A stretch of 64,000 bases of DNA from Patiria pectinifera (Eukaryota > Echinodermata > Asteroidea > Valvatida > Asterinidae), in the NCBI GenBank assembly GCA_029964075.1, contig CM057146.1, forward strand, positions 6,157,501 to 6,221,500, written 5' to 3'. The first letter of the stretch is position 1. The number at the start of each line of letters is the position of its first letter. Under the pieces are notes generated by a model. It did not search any database. It saw only the letters and a list, made by a program, of their open reading frames with translations, and was not told the DNA's origin. Position numbers and translations under genes: made by a program. Shown in pieces: positions 1 through 11,218 of this stretch.

Positions 1-204
1 CGTCAACAACCCATTACAGTTTGTTTTAACTCTTCTAGGGAAAAATAAAGTAGGGACGAATGTATATGCATGCACAAATCAATAGGCTCATGTATAAAAT
101 AATGTGAAGTACTCAAAAAGAAAGTACAAGAACGTACTCACTAATAACCATCGCTCCTTCAACTTACATTTACTATTTCAAAGTTAAGAAGGTGCAATAC
201 TTAC

Positions 205-314
205 ATCAGTAAGGCGGTTCTCTTGCCAGCAACTTTAGAGATATTCTTCGGATCGTCCTCGAACATCTCTTCTCCAAGTTGACTGATTTTAGCTTCAGAA
301 TAATCTCGCAACAT
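205..314 (-). CDS. Probable first coding exon of an unidentified gene, continuing off the left edge
   Basis: On the minus strand an ATG at 314 opens 36 codons (starting MLRDYSEAKISQLGEEMF) that run into a strong GTAAGT donor whose GT lies at 203-204, leaving phase 2. The peptide is acidic then basic, with no signal peptide or membrane segment, and I do not recognise the family. Two other things support it as a real start: no in-frame upstream ATG is seen before the exon, and CRE-type promoter motifs lie 125-230 bp upstream. A second minus-strand frame across 206-406 is also open, so the reading frame is an inference from the ATG plus donor. The gene would be tandem with NUP85, its start lying 2.5 kb downstream of the NUP85 stop. 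Confidence 0.4.
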
Positions 315-620
315 GAGCGCAAAATATCGCTGATGTGAACTCGATAAGCACAAAAAGGTTTCTGGCGATGTTTATGTTTGGTGGCGACGAATTCACCCGG
401 CGACACAAGTAAAAACGGTGCGCGTTGTAACGCTTTGTTACGTCACAGGAGATACGCGCACGGACAGCTGAAGGCGCATGAAGTGTGATGGGCGTATCAA
501 TATTGACGTCACTGGATTATTGCACTTGTAAGTGTGACGTCACATTGGACCCATTGAAAATGGAAGTAGTGCAAAGTTGCATGTTTAGCCAATGGGCGCT
601 GGTAATCAGTGGTGCACGCG
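315..620 (-). promoter_or_regulatory. CRE-rich promoter of the left-edge gene
   Basis: Two full palindromic CRE sites (TGACGTCA) occur at 504-511 and 535-542, 31 bp apart, and a TTACGTCA half-consensus lies at 438-445. A CCAAT box in reverse (ATTGG) follows the second CRE and another occurs near 590. These are ATF/CREB-family motifs by established knowledge. Their position just upstream of the minus-strand ATG at 314 suggests a promoter; no TATA box is evident. Confidence 0.45.
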
Positions 621-2841
621 CGTGACGAATATTAGTTGGCCGAAATGTTAATTCAATACGAGTAGCCATACGTCAATTTTGTTTTTCTCTAAATGATTCT
701 TGGTTGAAGGGGGACGTTGTGATGGGTTCGAGCACGAAGTTACTGTTCATGACCCTGTGTACCCGGCCCAGGTACACACCGAGGGGCACAATTAATGATA
801 CCCTAAAGTCGGTTTTCAGAAATCTAAGAACCAAGTGAAACACTATAGAAACAAAGGGGTACAGAAAGGTATACTGGCACCAAAGAGCTACCCGGTGTGC
901 GTGTGTAGGTGACCGGGTTTGGGTGTTTTGTAAACCTATTGGCCCCTGAAGAAGAGGGGGGATGCGACCTTTTGTGCTTAAAAGAGTTTCTCAACATAAG
1001 ATCAAGGCGTTGAAGAGTAAAGATCGTTGAAAAATAGAATATCAACGTTCACACAACTATATGTCGAAACTGTTTTTTTCCCCGTGTAATTATCGCGAAA
1101 TGACCGTAAAATTAGAATTTCGGGATACAAAATTTTGGTCCTCCAAAATCAAGCGGTTTGTAGGGTTTAGTTGTCGTTCCGATCATGCGTTTCTTTTCAA
1201 AACGTTCTTCAAACGCGAGTGCGTTGGTTGTCGTTCCTCTCACACGTTTATTTCCAAAACGTTCTTCAAACACGTCCCGGTGCGCTAGGATAGCCACGTG
1301 GTTAATTACGAAGCTAGCGTTGGACCTGATTATCTCATTTTATTTGACAATCTGGCTCAAAAAGGCGATGGTTGAAAGACGTACAGGTAATATAGCCAAT
1401 GCCTAAATTGCTGCCGCACATGTAAACAAACGCGGTATTCAACGTTTTATCAACAAATGTAACAAATAATGTGAATTTTCTACTATGCCAGGTAAACAAA
1501 TCAAAACATATTTTGGCGATCACCGGACGAAACTGCACGTTACAGGTGCATTTTGACGAAAATCCGTCCTTTTCTAACACAAACACACAAATAATTGATA
1601 CCATATCTAAAGAAAAAGATAGTTGTTATTTACACATTTTTTATTTCTGCAAGTAGGTGTAGCGATATTTGCAAATACCATTACGGCAACAAAAGCATTC
1701 TTTACAAAAGAATGGAAGGCTGGTGGTTTTGGTATAAAAAATACAATAATGAAAATGGGGTTTTAGAAAATCACCTGTAAGATAAAAATGAATGGAAGTA
1801 ACACCTGAGTGGAAATCTATTTTTTTTAATGGAAGATTTGGACCGAGATTTTCAGGATAGGATCCTAATAAAATACATGTTCATACACAACACACTTTCA
1901 CAGTTAAACCTGAATATCATCCAAAGTTAATTAACTTTGGGGTAGAAATGAAGTAAATGTAAAATCTTGGGACACTGTTGGGGAGGGGATTGCAGTCCTT
2001 ACCAGGAATTCAGAATTCCCAGATTTTCTTTATTTATTAGATTATTTTTGGTTGCATAATGGTAAAATCCAAAAAAAGGGACTAATCCTTAATTCCTTGA
2101 CCGAATTTCACAGCCAAAATGGTGTAGAAAAGAAGCAATGCAAATCTTGGGACATTGGGGAAAACATCGTAGCTTTTTTTCCCAGGAATTTAAAATTCCT
2201 TGATTTTTTTTATTTATTAGATTATTTTTGGTTTGCATAATGGTAAGATCCAATCAAAGACATAATCCTTGGTCCTAGCCTAAATTTCATTGCCTAAATC
2301 ACTGCTAAGCATATACACACGCTTAGCACCTTTCGCAAGTAATATACAGCCCAAATACCTTTCATACACAATATTCATGTCTAGACATTTGAAACCGGTT
2401 GCCTATACTTGTTTTTAAGCAATCCGTTCTGTGCTTAGCCAGTTTGTTGTGCTTATAGCAACTTCAGAAAATGCACCCCTTGCTTGTGGCAAGTAGCCTG
2501 CTTGGTTTGGAATATCTGGTTTATCCAGTACTAGAACACCGTATCGGATTGGATAATGGCATCAAAACCAGTCTGTGTAGACCAATCAAACTGCCTGTTG
2601 ATTGCCTTTCACTCTTCGATGGTTCAAATCACCTGATTGGTTAAAGGCCTCAGAGTATAACTCTCAGTGACCAATAATGAGATATGTTACTTGCTGTCGT
2701 ACACAGATGGTTTACACCAGCTATCCTGAAAGTCAATTGGCTGTTAGCATCACTGCCTGTCTCCCACTGACCAATCAGATTGCCTGTAAGCTGGAGCTCA
2801 TCCTTTTGACCATGGTAAACATTATATGATTGGTGCATTGT
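621..2841. other. Intergenic region with two local tandem duplications and NUP85 3' flank
   Basis: No gene is supported here. It holds a two-copy tandem duplication with 57-bp period at about 1171-1275 (each copy begins TTGTCGTTCC and ends near AAAACGTTCTTCAAAC), and a two-copy duplication of about 180 bp at roughly 1935-2290 (landmarks ATCTTGG at 1964 and 2144, GCATAATGG at 2054 and 2235). Around 2290-2480 there are TTAGC/GCTTAGC-rich remnants of a foldback repeat. The NUP85 3' UTR must begin at 2841 and run leftward, but I see no unambiguous polyadenylation signal close to the stop. Confidence 0.5.
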
Positions 2842-5800
2842 TCAGCTAATGATGACCTCCTCTTGAACAGCCCGTGCCAGGTTTCTTGCCAGGCCCAGTT
2901 TAAGAAGCTCAAGTTTTTCGGTCTCAAGCTCTTGTTGTCCCTACCAAAAGAGAACATTTAACTACTATTACAAACTTCATTAAAATGAAATTGCTTTGCA
3001 AAAGCAAAAACAAGAAGGAATAGAAATATAGGGTGAGTAAAAAAAAAACCATTCCAAATGGCAGGACCAATTTTTGAATAAAGTTTTGCCTGTAGCACTT
3101 TCAAAATCTAGGATATGAAAGCCCAGTCATGAAGCTTTTACATTCAAACCCTGATAAGAAGAGCACTGTTAATACAAGGTACTGCTTATAACAAGCAAAA
3201 TTTTAGGTCCCAAGTCTTTGTTTTTCTTTGTTTTCCTTTGTTTTCCGTTACTGTTAATACAAGGTACCTGTTATAACAAGGTAATTTGTAAAGTCCCAAG
3301 GACCTTGTTATAAAGGTGTTCGACTGTATTTAGCACAAGAATCATTCAGATCACTTACTTTTCAAGTTATACAATTTTGAACACAAAGACTGTTTTAAAG
3401 TTCGGTCCACAGATCACAATAAAGTAAGTGCTCTTTCAGCAAAACGAAAACAATTCTCATAGGGATGCATGTGAATTGTTTTCGTTTTTGCTGAAAGAAC
3501 ATTAATGCTTGTTTTGTGATCCGTGGACAGAACTTTAAAATGACGTTTGTGTTTAAAATTCCGCAACTTGAAAATTACATGAGTGATTTAAATGATTCGT
3601 GTACAAAAAGAAAGCTCATTGATTGGGCTTTCTTATCCTAGATTTTAAAAGTGCTACAGGCAAAACTTCATTCAAAAATTGGTCATGCCATTTGGGATGC
3701 GTTTCTTTTTATTTATTCGCCCTGTATATGACACCATGATGTACATGTACACACCTTGGTTTTGTGTTTGGCAGCGTCAGACCTCAGGTAATCCTTGGAG
3801 GCATACCACTGGGTCAGCTCGTTCAGACAGTGCAGCAACTCGTAGGTCTGCTGGCTGGTAAAGATCAGCTCTTCCAATTCCAGCAGGGGGAGGACGTCCG
3901 TCAGCAGAATGAGCCAGAAGCTGGATAGAGAAGAGCCACAGAAATGATAAACCTTGTTTATTTTACAGAAGAACGTATAATTACACTCAAACGCGCTTTC
4001 CATCTGTTTGAATTTTGTGGTTTAATATTTAAGGGCAAGGCGTTGGAGTTCCCCAATCTCACCTCTTTGGAGCCAACTTGGCAGTCAGCAATGACAGCAA
4101 GAGACCGGCAGCCTCCTGGAATTCACCTCTCTCATACAGCTTGTGGAACTCACGGTACTTCCCTGGTTAAATAAAAAAAAAAATTAAAATGCTTGACCAA
4201 TATCGTATTGCATAACGAATGTTTAAGTGTTTGTTGGTCAATCCCTGAACTGACATAATTATAAATATCCCTCGAGGAACAGGGATTGTTTCTAATACTT
4301 TGCATTTACCATTGTTGACATTGAACATGCTTCAGCAAAGTAGTTTTTGAGTCAAGCTTGTGTAATTTTAAGTGCAGAGTGTTGTTACTTTTGTGAAAAA
4401 AAAACAGTTAGATGTACAGTAACCTACGGCTAAACCAACATCGTACAACTCGTCAAATCGCTCAAGTCGGCCGTCTGACTAAAGTGTGCAAAAGTCAAAT
4501 TTTGAACCTGTTCCCTTGAAGTACAAAGAATTTGCCATTAGTTTCCCACACAATAAAGGAGTATGATGCTGAGGATTTAGGTTTTAATATTATTACCTAG
4601 GAAGGTGAGTCGATCACTGAGAAGCATGGCAGCGCCGAGGTTGTCAATCAGATCCAGGTTAGAGAAGCCACCTCCCAGGCTGTACTCAGACAGGAACCGA
4701 TCGGAGAGGACCGTAGCGAAGGCGGCATCCTTGGACCGGATGCACCAGGATAGAGCCGAGCCTAGCCTGCCTTGCTGGAGGGATCGCATCCCAAGGACCT
4801 TGCAGATGCTCCTGACTGAGGATGTGAGGGGGTAGGATGAGAGGAAGAGTAGGAGAACAATTGCTTTCGGGACTTTTTGGGTTGTGTTATTTTCATGAGT
4901 AATTTTCTAAAAACAAAAGTTCAGTGGTTCTTTTCATTCTCAGAGAAGATAGGTGCACATTCACCATGGACTCTGCGCACAAGTACCCCCTCAACGGCAA
5001 GGCAAGGACGGTTGGGGGAGACCACTTGAAGAGAAGTTGAACGCATTACCGAAGATGCCTGATGTTCACGCAAAGACGCTATGATTATGTATGCATTCAG
5101 GATAAAATAAGTTGTGCGTACTTCGCACCATACGTGCACGAACCATTAGCACACGCGGTGTGTCCCGTCCACGGAGCTCTCAGAAGTGGTAAAAAGGCGC
5201 CCTCTGTTGTTCGCGCTTGGCCAAATAATACTGTAAAATTCCTTACTATGCTATTTTTAGAAGGAATTTGATGCTTTGCTAGACTGTACAACCTATCAAA
5301 GAGTTCAATACTTACAATCCATTAAAGGTAACAACCCAAATAATAGACAGTCAACACAATCCACAGTTTTGTAATCTATAAACCTTGTTTATGAAAGTGT
5401 CCAGGTGTGTTATTTTGCTGTGCACAGGTGTCTTCATTTACCTTGTTCAGTCATTTCTCGTTCCTCACATACCCTCAGCACCTTCATGGCTTTCCTCTCA
5501 GACTGCAGCGGGATCCTCTCTATGAAGAGCTCCAGGTAGTGCCTGTCAGGAAAGGTAGGAGTAGCTATGAGACTCTTCGCAAGAACTTTGGGAATGTGAA
5601 TATTAAATTAAAATTGAATGATGTTTACACTCTGTGCACAGATTATCTCAACTGTGACAAAGACAGAGAGAGAGATATGGCCAGGTAAAAAAAAATACCA
5701 GTTGATCGTCCCTGCCCGTTTTGTTTTTTGAGGCTGCATCAATTTTTTTTAATTTTTTTTTTTTAAATTTCAGGCATTACATTTTATTACAGATGTTTTA

Positions 5801-8800
5801 GAAGGTCAGATGCTTCTAATAGCTTTACTAATGTCCAATAAGCACTTTAAGAAGCTTTTGTGGTCATCAACTAGTAGGTAACTACCCAGAACTATCAAAT
5901 AAATAGAGCCTCCTCTTTTTAAGGCACAAATCGTATAAGCTTTTCAATATGGCTATTTTAGCCAATTTTTCAATAAATCTCATCCTCCTCTCTTTGAAGA
6001 AAAAAACCCCTGACTATCAAGCAGTGTTTTTTTTTTTTACCTGGCCTAAGGAAAACTAAGTAAAGTTTTTCGTTTATAATCCTACTCACCTGCCAAACTG
6101 TGGACAGTGGTCCAAGTAACCAGCGACAACCTGCCATAAGCTGTGGAGACATGGTACAAGTATTCAGCTGTATTCCAAACTCAATTTTAACTAGAAAGCA
6201 CTCAGAGAGCGCAAACAATTTCCCAACATATTGTCAGTACATCCAAAAGAAATACTTGCATTAGACCCGAAACGCAATAACGACGCCACGTTCCAGCCTC
6301 ATATTAAAACACTCAAAAATGTATGATGTGTACGAGCACAACTTTTGATTTTCTGAGGTCACGCACGGTATGCTGGTGCTCTGAGTCATACGTGCGAAAT
6401 GGCAGGAGGCCTCCGGTACAGGATATATTTTGAGTGTTTTTACGCAACTGTGGAACATGACATTGTTACTGACGCCACGTTTACAGGTCCATACTCGCAG
6501 AAAAGGTGACGAATCCTTAAACAAAAATCCTGGATCCAGACCCAGATCTGGATCACTTCCAAAATCTAAACAATTTGTACTTACACCAAGGACCACCCCT
6601 TAAAAGTTGTTCATGCAAATATGTCCATAACTTTTTGAGTTATCTTGTTGACGGACAAATCGACAGACAAACAAACAAACAAACAAACAAACCAACGCAG
6701 ATGAAAACTTAAATGAAAATGTAAGAAAATCAAGAATATATGTTGGATGCAGATAATCAATTGTCAGGATGTGTCTTGCTAAGAAACATATGTCATATTT
6801 GTAAGTTGATTGATATGAGAAATAAATACATAAATAAGCCTTCTCAGCGGACTTCGAATAATTCACAGTAAAGGAAAATGCATAGCTGAGTAAAGTCTTC
6901 ATATAAACACAATACAGTAGTTACTACATGAAAATTACGTATGTGAGAGTTGATACCCCGGAAAATGATGCATTCACAGTTTGCACATGAACCTGAAACC
7001 TCATATTTGGATTCCATCAAAAAAGCTGTGACTTTTGTTGAAACTTTGACCCTGGAGAGGATTTGCACACATTTGTGATGCGATCAAGCTACATGAGTAA
7101 TTTGTCGGGAACTTTTATTTGGAGATACAGGCCAAAATAGGGCCACTTCATCACATCACTTCATCACATCTCTTGGTGTTCCAACGTCCATAATTTTTTA
7201 ACTCAAGATGGTACCAGCATGCGGTTTTCACAGCAGTAATGCTGAGATTGTGCTCTTTTCCAATCTGTAAAAAGAAAAATTGACCAGGGTCGACTCATTT
7301 AGCTTGATCACATCACATTTATGCACAAAGACTGACCTGTCATGAGACATGAGGGTGGAGGCATACTCAAGAAGAAGGAACTCTCTCAAGTTGGAGCCAA
7401 AACTAAAGAACAACAATAAAAAAACCAGGAGTTAAGATTAGCTTATACTCAGGTTTCAGGTTTCAGGTTTATTTCCATACTATAAGGTAATTAAGTTGAA
7501 TAATATACATCAGGTAAACATTTTAACGAAACTTTGAAATAATAGTATGGGGAGGTCAGACAAGAAGCCGAAGCTTGTACTAGGTCTGCCCCCTTCACAA
7601 AGAATACATGTAGTTACACAATGCATGAATAATCATAGGATATATCAATAATATGTTACTACATTAAATTCATTAAATTACTCGAGTTCAGCTTGGTACG
7701 GAAACACTTTCAGACGGAAACACTTTCAGACAGAAACTGTTGGGCACCAGGTTAGCTGGTTTGATACAGAATAAGCTGCCTTGATTGGACAAAATGAAAA
7801 CAATGCACACTCGACGTTGAGCCAATTATAAGCTCGTTGTCTCAAACAGGTGTAAATACCAGCCAAAATATTGGTTTGCCATAATCAATGAAACAATCAA
7901 ACGTGGAGTATTTTTCTAAGGCAGACACTTAATGTCCTCTTACTTGAGTTGATGGGAGTCCAGCTTGCCACAGTGATGCAACAAGTCAGCCAGATGGGCC
8001 ACGAACCACCAATTACTCATGGTGGCGCTGTGCATTAAGATAAAAGAAAACAAAAATAAATTTAAGATTTCAAATATACAGAAGAAAAATGAGTAAGCAT
8101 GCATGTATTCAAAGCTTTCATTACCTTACTCAAACATACTAAGCTTGCATTTGCCTGTACAAATGAAGAATTTATGTTTTTCGTGGGGACTTAGACTTTT
8201 AAATAGGGCTCTGTTTTGAAAGAGGTCTACATGACAAAAACAATACAGACAAAATCAGTGGAGAACCGATCCCTCACATCTGATCTGAAATTTTATGGAA
8301 ACATGAAGAGGAATATCTTTGGAAATCAGGATAACATTTGAAAAAATATATTGTCACAGTAAATTTGACAAAATTTCAAGAAAATTTTAAGGACTTTGTC
8401 ATTCATTTAGTAAAAAAATATATTTATCCCACATTTTGGGGTGGCACAAGTCACAAAGGCACCTTAATGTCTTATACTATCTTGCCCTTAAAGGAAATAA
8501 AAACAAGCTGGGCACAATTTCATGGCTTTGCTAAACACAGAATTCCGTGCTTACGATACCGCGCTAGCAGAAAAATTCTGTGCTAATCCTATAAGCAAAG
8601 AAGCCAAAATTCCTCGCTAACCCGTGAATTAGCTTACCGTAAGCACAGAATTTTCTGCTACAGCAAGCAGGGATTTTTCGCTAACGGTAAGCAGAGCCAT
8701 GAAAAATGGGCCCAGAAAAAAAACAGGTGACAAACGGATGTGTACTGGTAATGAAAGTGTGTTTTGTACCTGCTTGCTTTGATGACTTGATGGACGTCAA

Positions 8801-11121
8801 ACTCAAAGGCTGCCATCAAGATGTTGTCTAATGCACTCATCCTAGAGGAACCACCAAACTCATCAATACACGCCTAGTGACAAAATAAGAAAAACTCATC
8901 AGACTCACTATAACAGCCATTGTTATTTCAGTTGAGAAAAACACTCTCAATCTAAGGAAAAAATTTAGAATGCCAGGAAATCTAAAAATTAAAAATTATT
9001 ATCATTCCATATCAAAGAGACAAAAATCATGAATATATGACTTAAATCTTTGAATCTAGCCATGGGCTTTGGACAATTAATTGGACACTTTGCGTTTGAA
9101 ATCTGTAATATTGTGGCTCGGATATATAAGCTGTACGTGGAATAATAGACTCTTTTTTGCTACAACTTGCATTCAAACACAGGACCATGAAGTGTTTTTA
9201 CATGGTCTTTTTACCCTTTTTTCTCAAAAATACCAAAATTTTGTTTGCCAATAATTGTTTTATCATGTTCAAGGCCTACCAAAAAGAGGTCTGGTTTGGA
9301 GGCAGTATTGGCCAATGATCTTCTTTTGCGAATAATGGGCCATTTAAGTTATCAAACCCATAGATGCACAACCCTGTAAAATTAGGCCTTTGAACAGCAC
9401 AATGGCCAGATCTGAATTAATAACAAATGTGCCTATGGCAGCGTCTGAATCCTCACAGACATGTGTTTTGCTGCCAATCACAGCACAATACTCTGGAACT
9501 AGTCTACAAATAGCATGGTAGCAGACTGATAGTTTATAGACTACCTTGGCGTGGTACTGCAGGTCTAGTGCCCTGACTGTCGGGTTGGAGTACAGCAGCT
9601 TGGTGACCAGCATCTGATACCAGCTGCCCAGCATGTCACTGAGCTCTGAAAAGACTGACTGGTCCCCTGACAGGATCTAAACAAGGACCAACCAAAGAGA
9701 ACATCATGGAGATAAATATTACATCACAAAATAGTCACCATGTCTGCACGTCAAAAAAGGGATATTGATTTGCCTCGATGGTCAGTTCAAACCAACAGCT
9801 ATGGAAATTCCAGAACTTGCTGGCATACTTAAATTTTTGTCTTGTCAGGTAGACACAGACTTAGAACAATGGCAGCCTGCATATAAATTTTCCCTCCTAC
9901 TCCAGTATCCAGCACCAGCGAAAGAGGTTGTAGTCCTAGGCCTCACAAGTCAATTATAATTCTTATATTATCTTAAAAATCAATCAAATTTGAAACACCA
10001 ATGAAGTATATCTGAAAAGAGCATCTTCTTCCACCCATCTAAAAAAAAGAATTACTGAAATTGATCTATGCTATCAGGAGTTATGAACGTTTTACTAAAA
10101 GAACCAATTTTTATAGCTGTCCATGGAATGCCATTAGAACCTATTGAGCTGAATGAGTATTACAGATTACAACTAGAGCTAATGTGCTTCCCGAAGCACG
10201 GATATCAGCCTAAATTGCCATTTTATCGGTTTGTCTGAACACTGACCACACGGTGATCATTGCTAAATGTGGCTGAGATTGGCAAAAGAATGTAATAGAA
10301 ACATTTATGAACATTTGACATTAAGCCCACCGAAACATTACATACATTAGCCGTCAAGACAATACATGAAACAGTAGTTAATGCCAGTAGATTAATCCAC
10401 ATAAACTCTCAAAATTTAATCGCAGCAGTAGTGTTATTTATTGGCCTCCGTACTTTTTAATCCACGGCAGAGTATCTGGCTGAACACATGTCTTTACACA
10501 GGTGGCACTGCTGCATGCTATGACAGACCGAAGGAATGCAGTAACAAGACACCACTTCTGCGGTTTGGGCAAAGTCTGTGGAGAGTGTGGCACTGTATGT
10601 CACACAACATCCACAGTATCGTGGTGGTTTGAAACCTTCCCAGAATTCCTATGTTTTTATATTGCTTTTTACATGCGTTTGAAAAATAAAAAACTTGAAA
10701 TAACTTGACAACCAAATAAGTCAGGAATATGAAATTTGAGAATTACAGATAAAAAAATACACTGAACAGGGCTGCAAAGATTTAAAATGTAAAACAGCTT
10801 TTTAATTGTTTTCATAAAATGACCCCTACTGACCAATAGGTGACCACTGGCCAAATTCTGTGAACAAGTTTTGTGAGGCTTGGTATAAAGATACAACTGA
10901 CCAAGTTTGACATCAATTGGGTTAAGACTGTGGGAGAAGAAGCATTTTGTAAATATTCATTAAATGACCTCTAGTGCCCCTTTAATGACCAGTGGCCGGA
11001 TTTTACAAACATGGCTAGGTAGGGCATGTGACAAGGTTTAATTTGGCCAAGTTTGTTTGAAATCGGCCAAATAGTTTAGGAGTTATGGCCATTTTTATAT
11101 TGGTCACGTGACCGTTTGCCC

Positions 11122-11218
<97 letters not shown>

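Noticed and set aside
206-406. Alternative minus-strand ORF of 66 codons at the left edge
   Set aside because: It ends just at the donor without using it; the overlapping frame with ATG at 314 reads through the GTAAGT donor and fits a first coding exon better.
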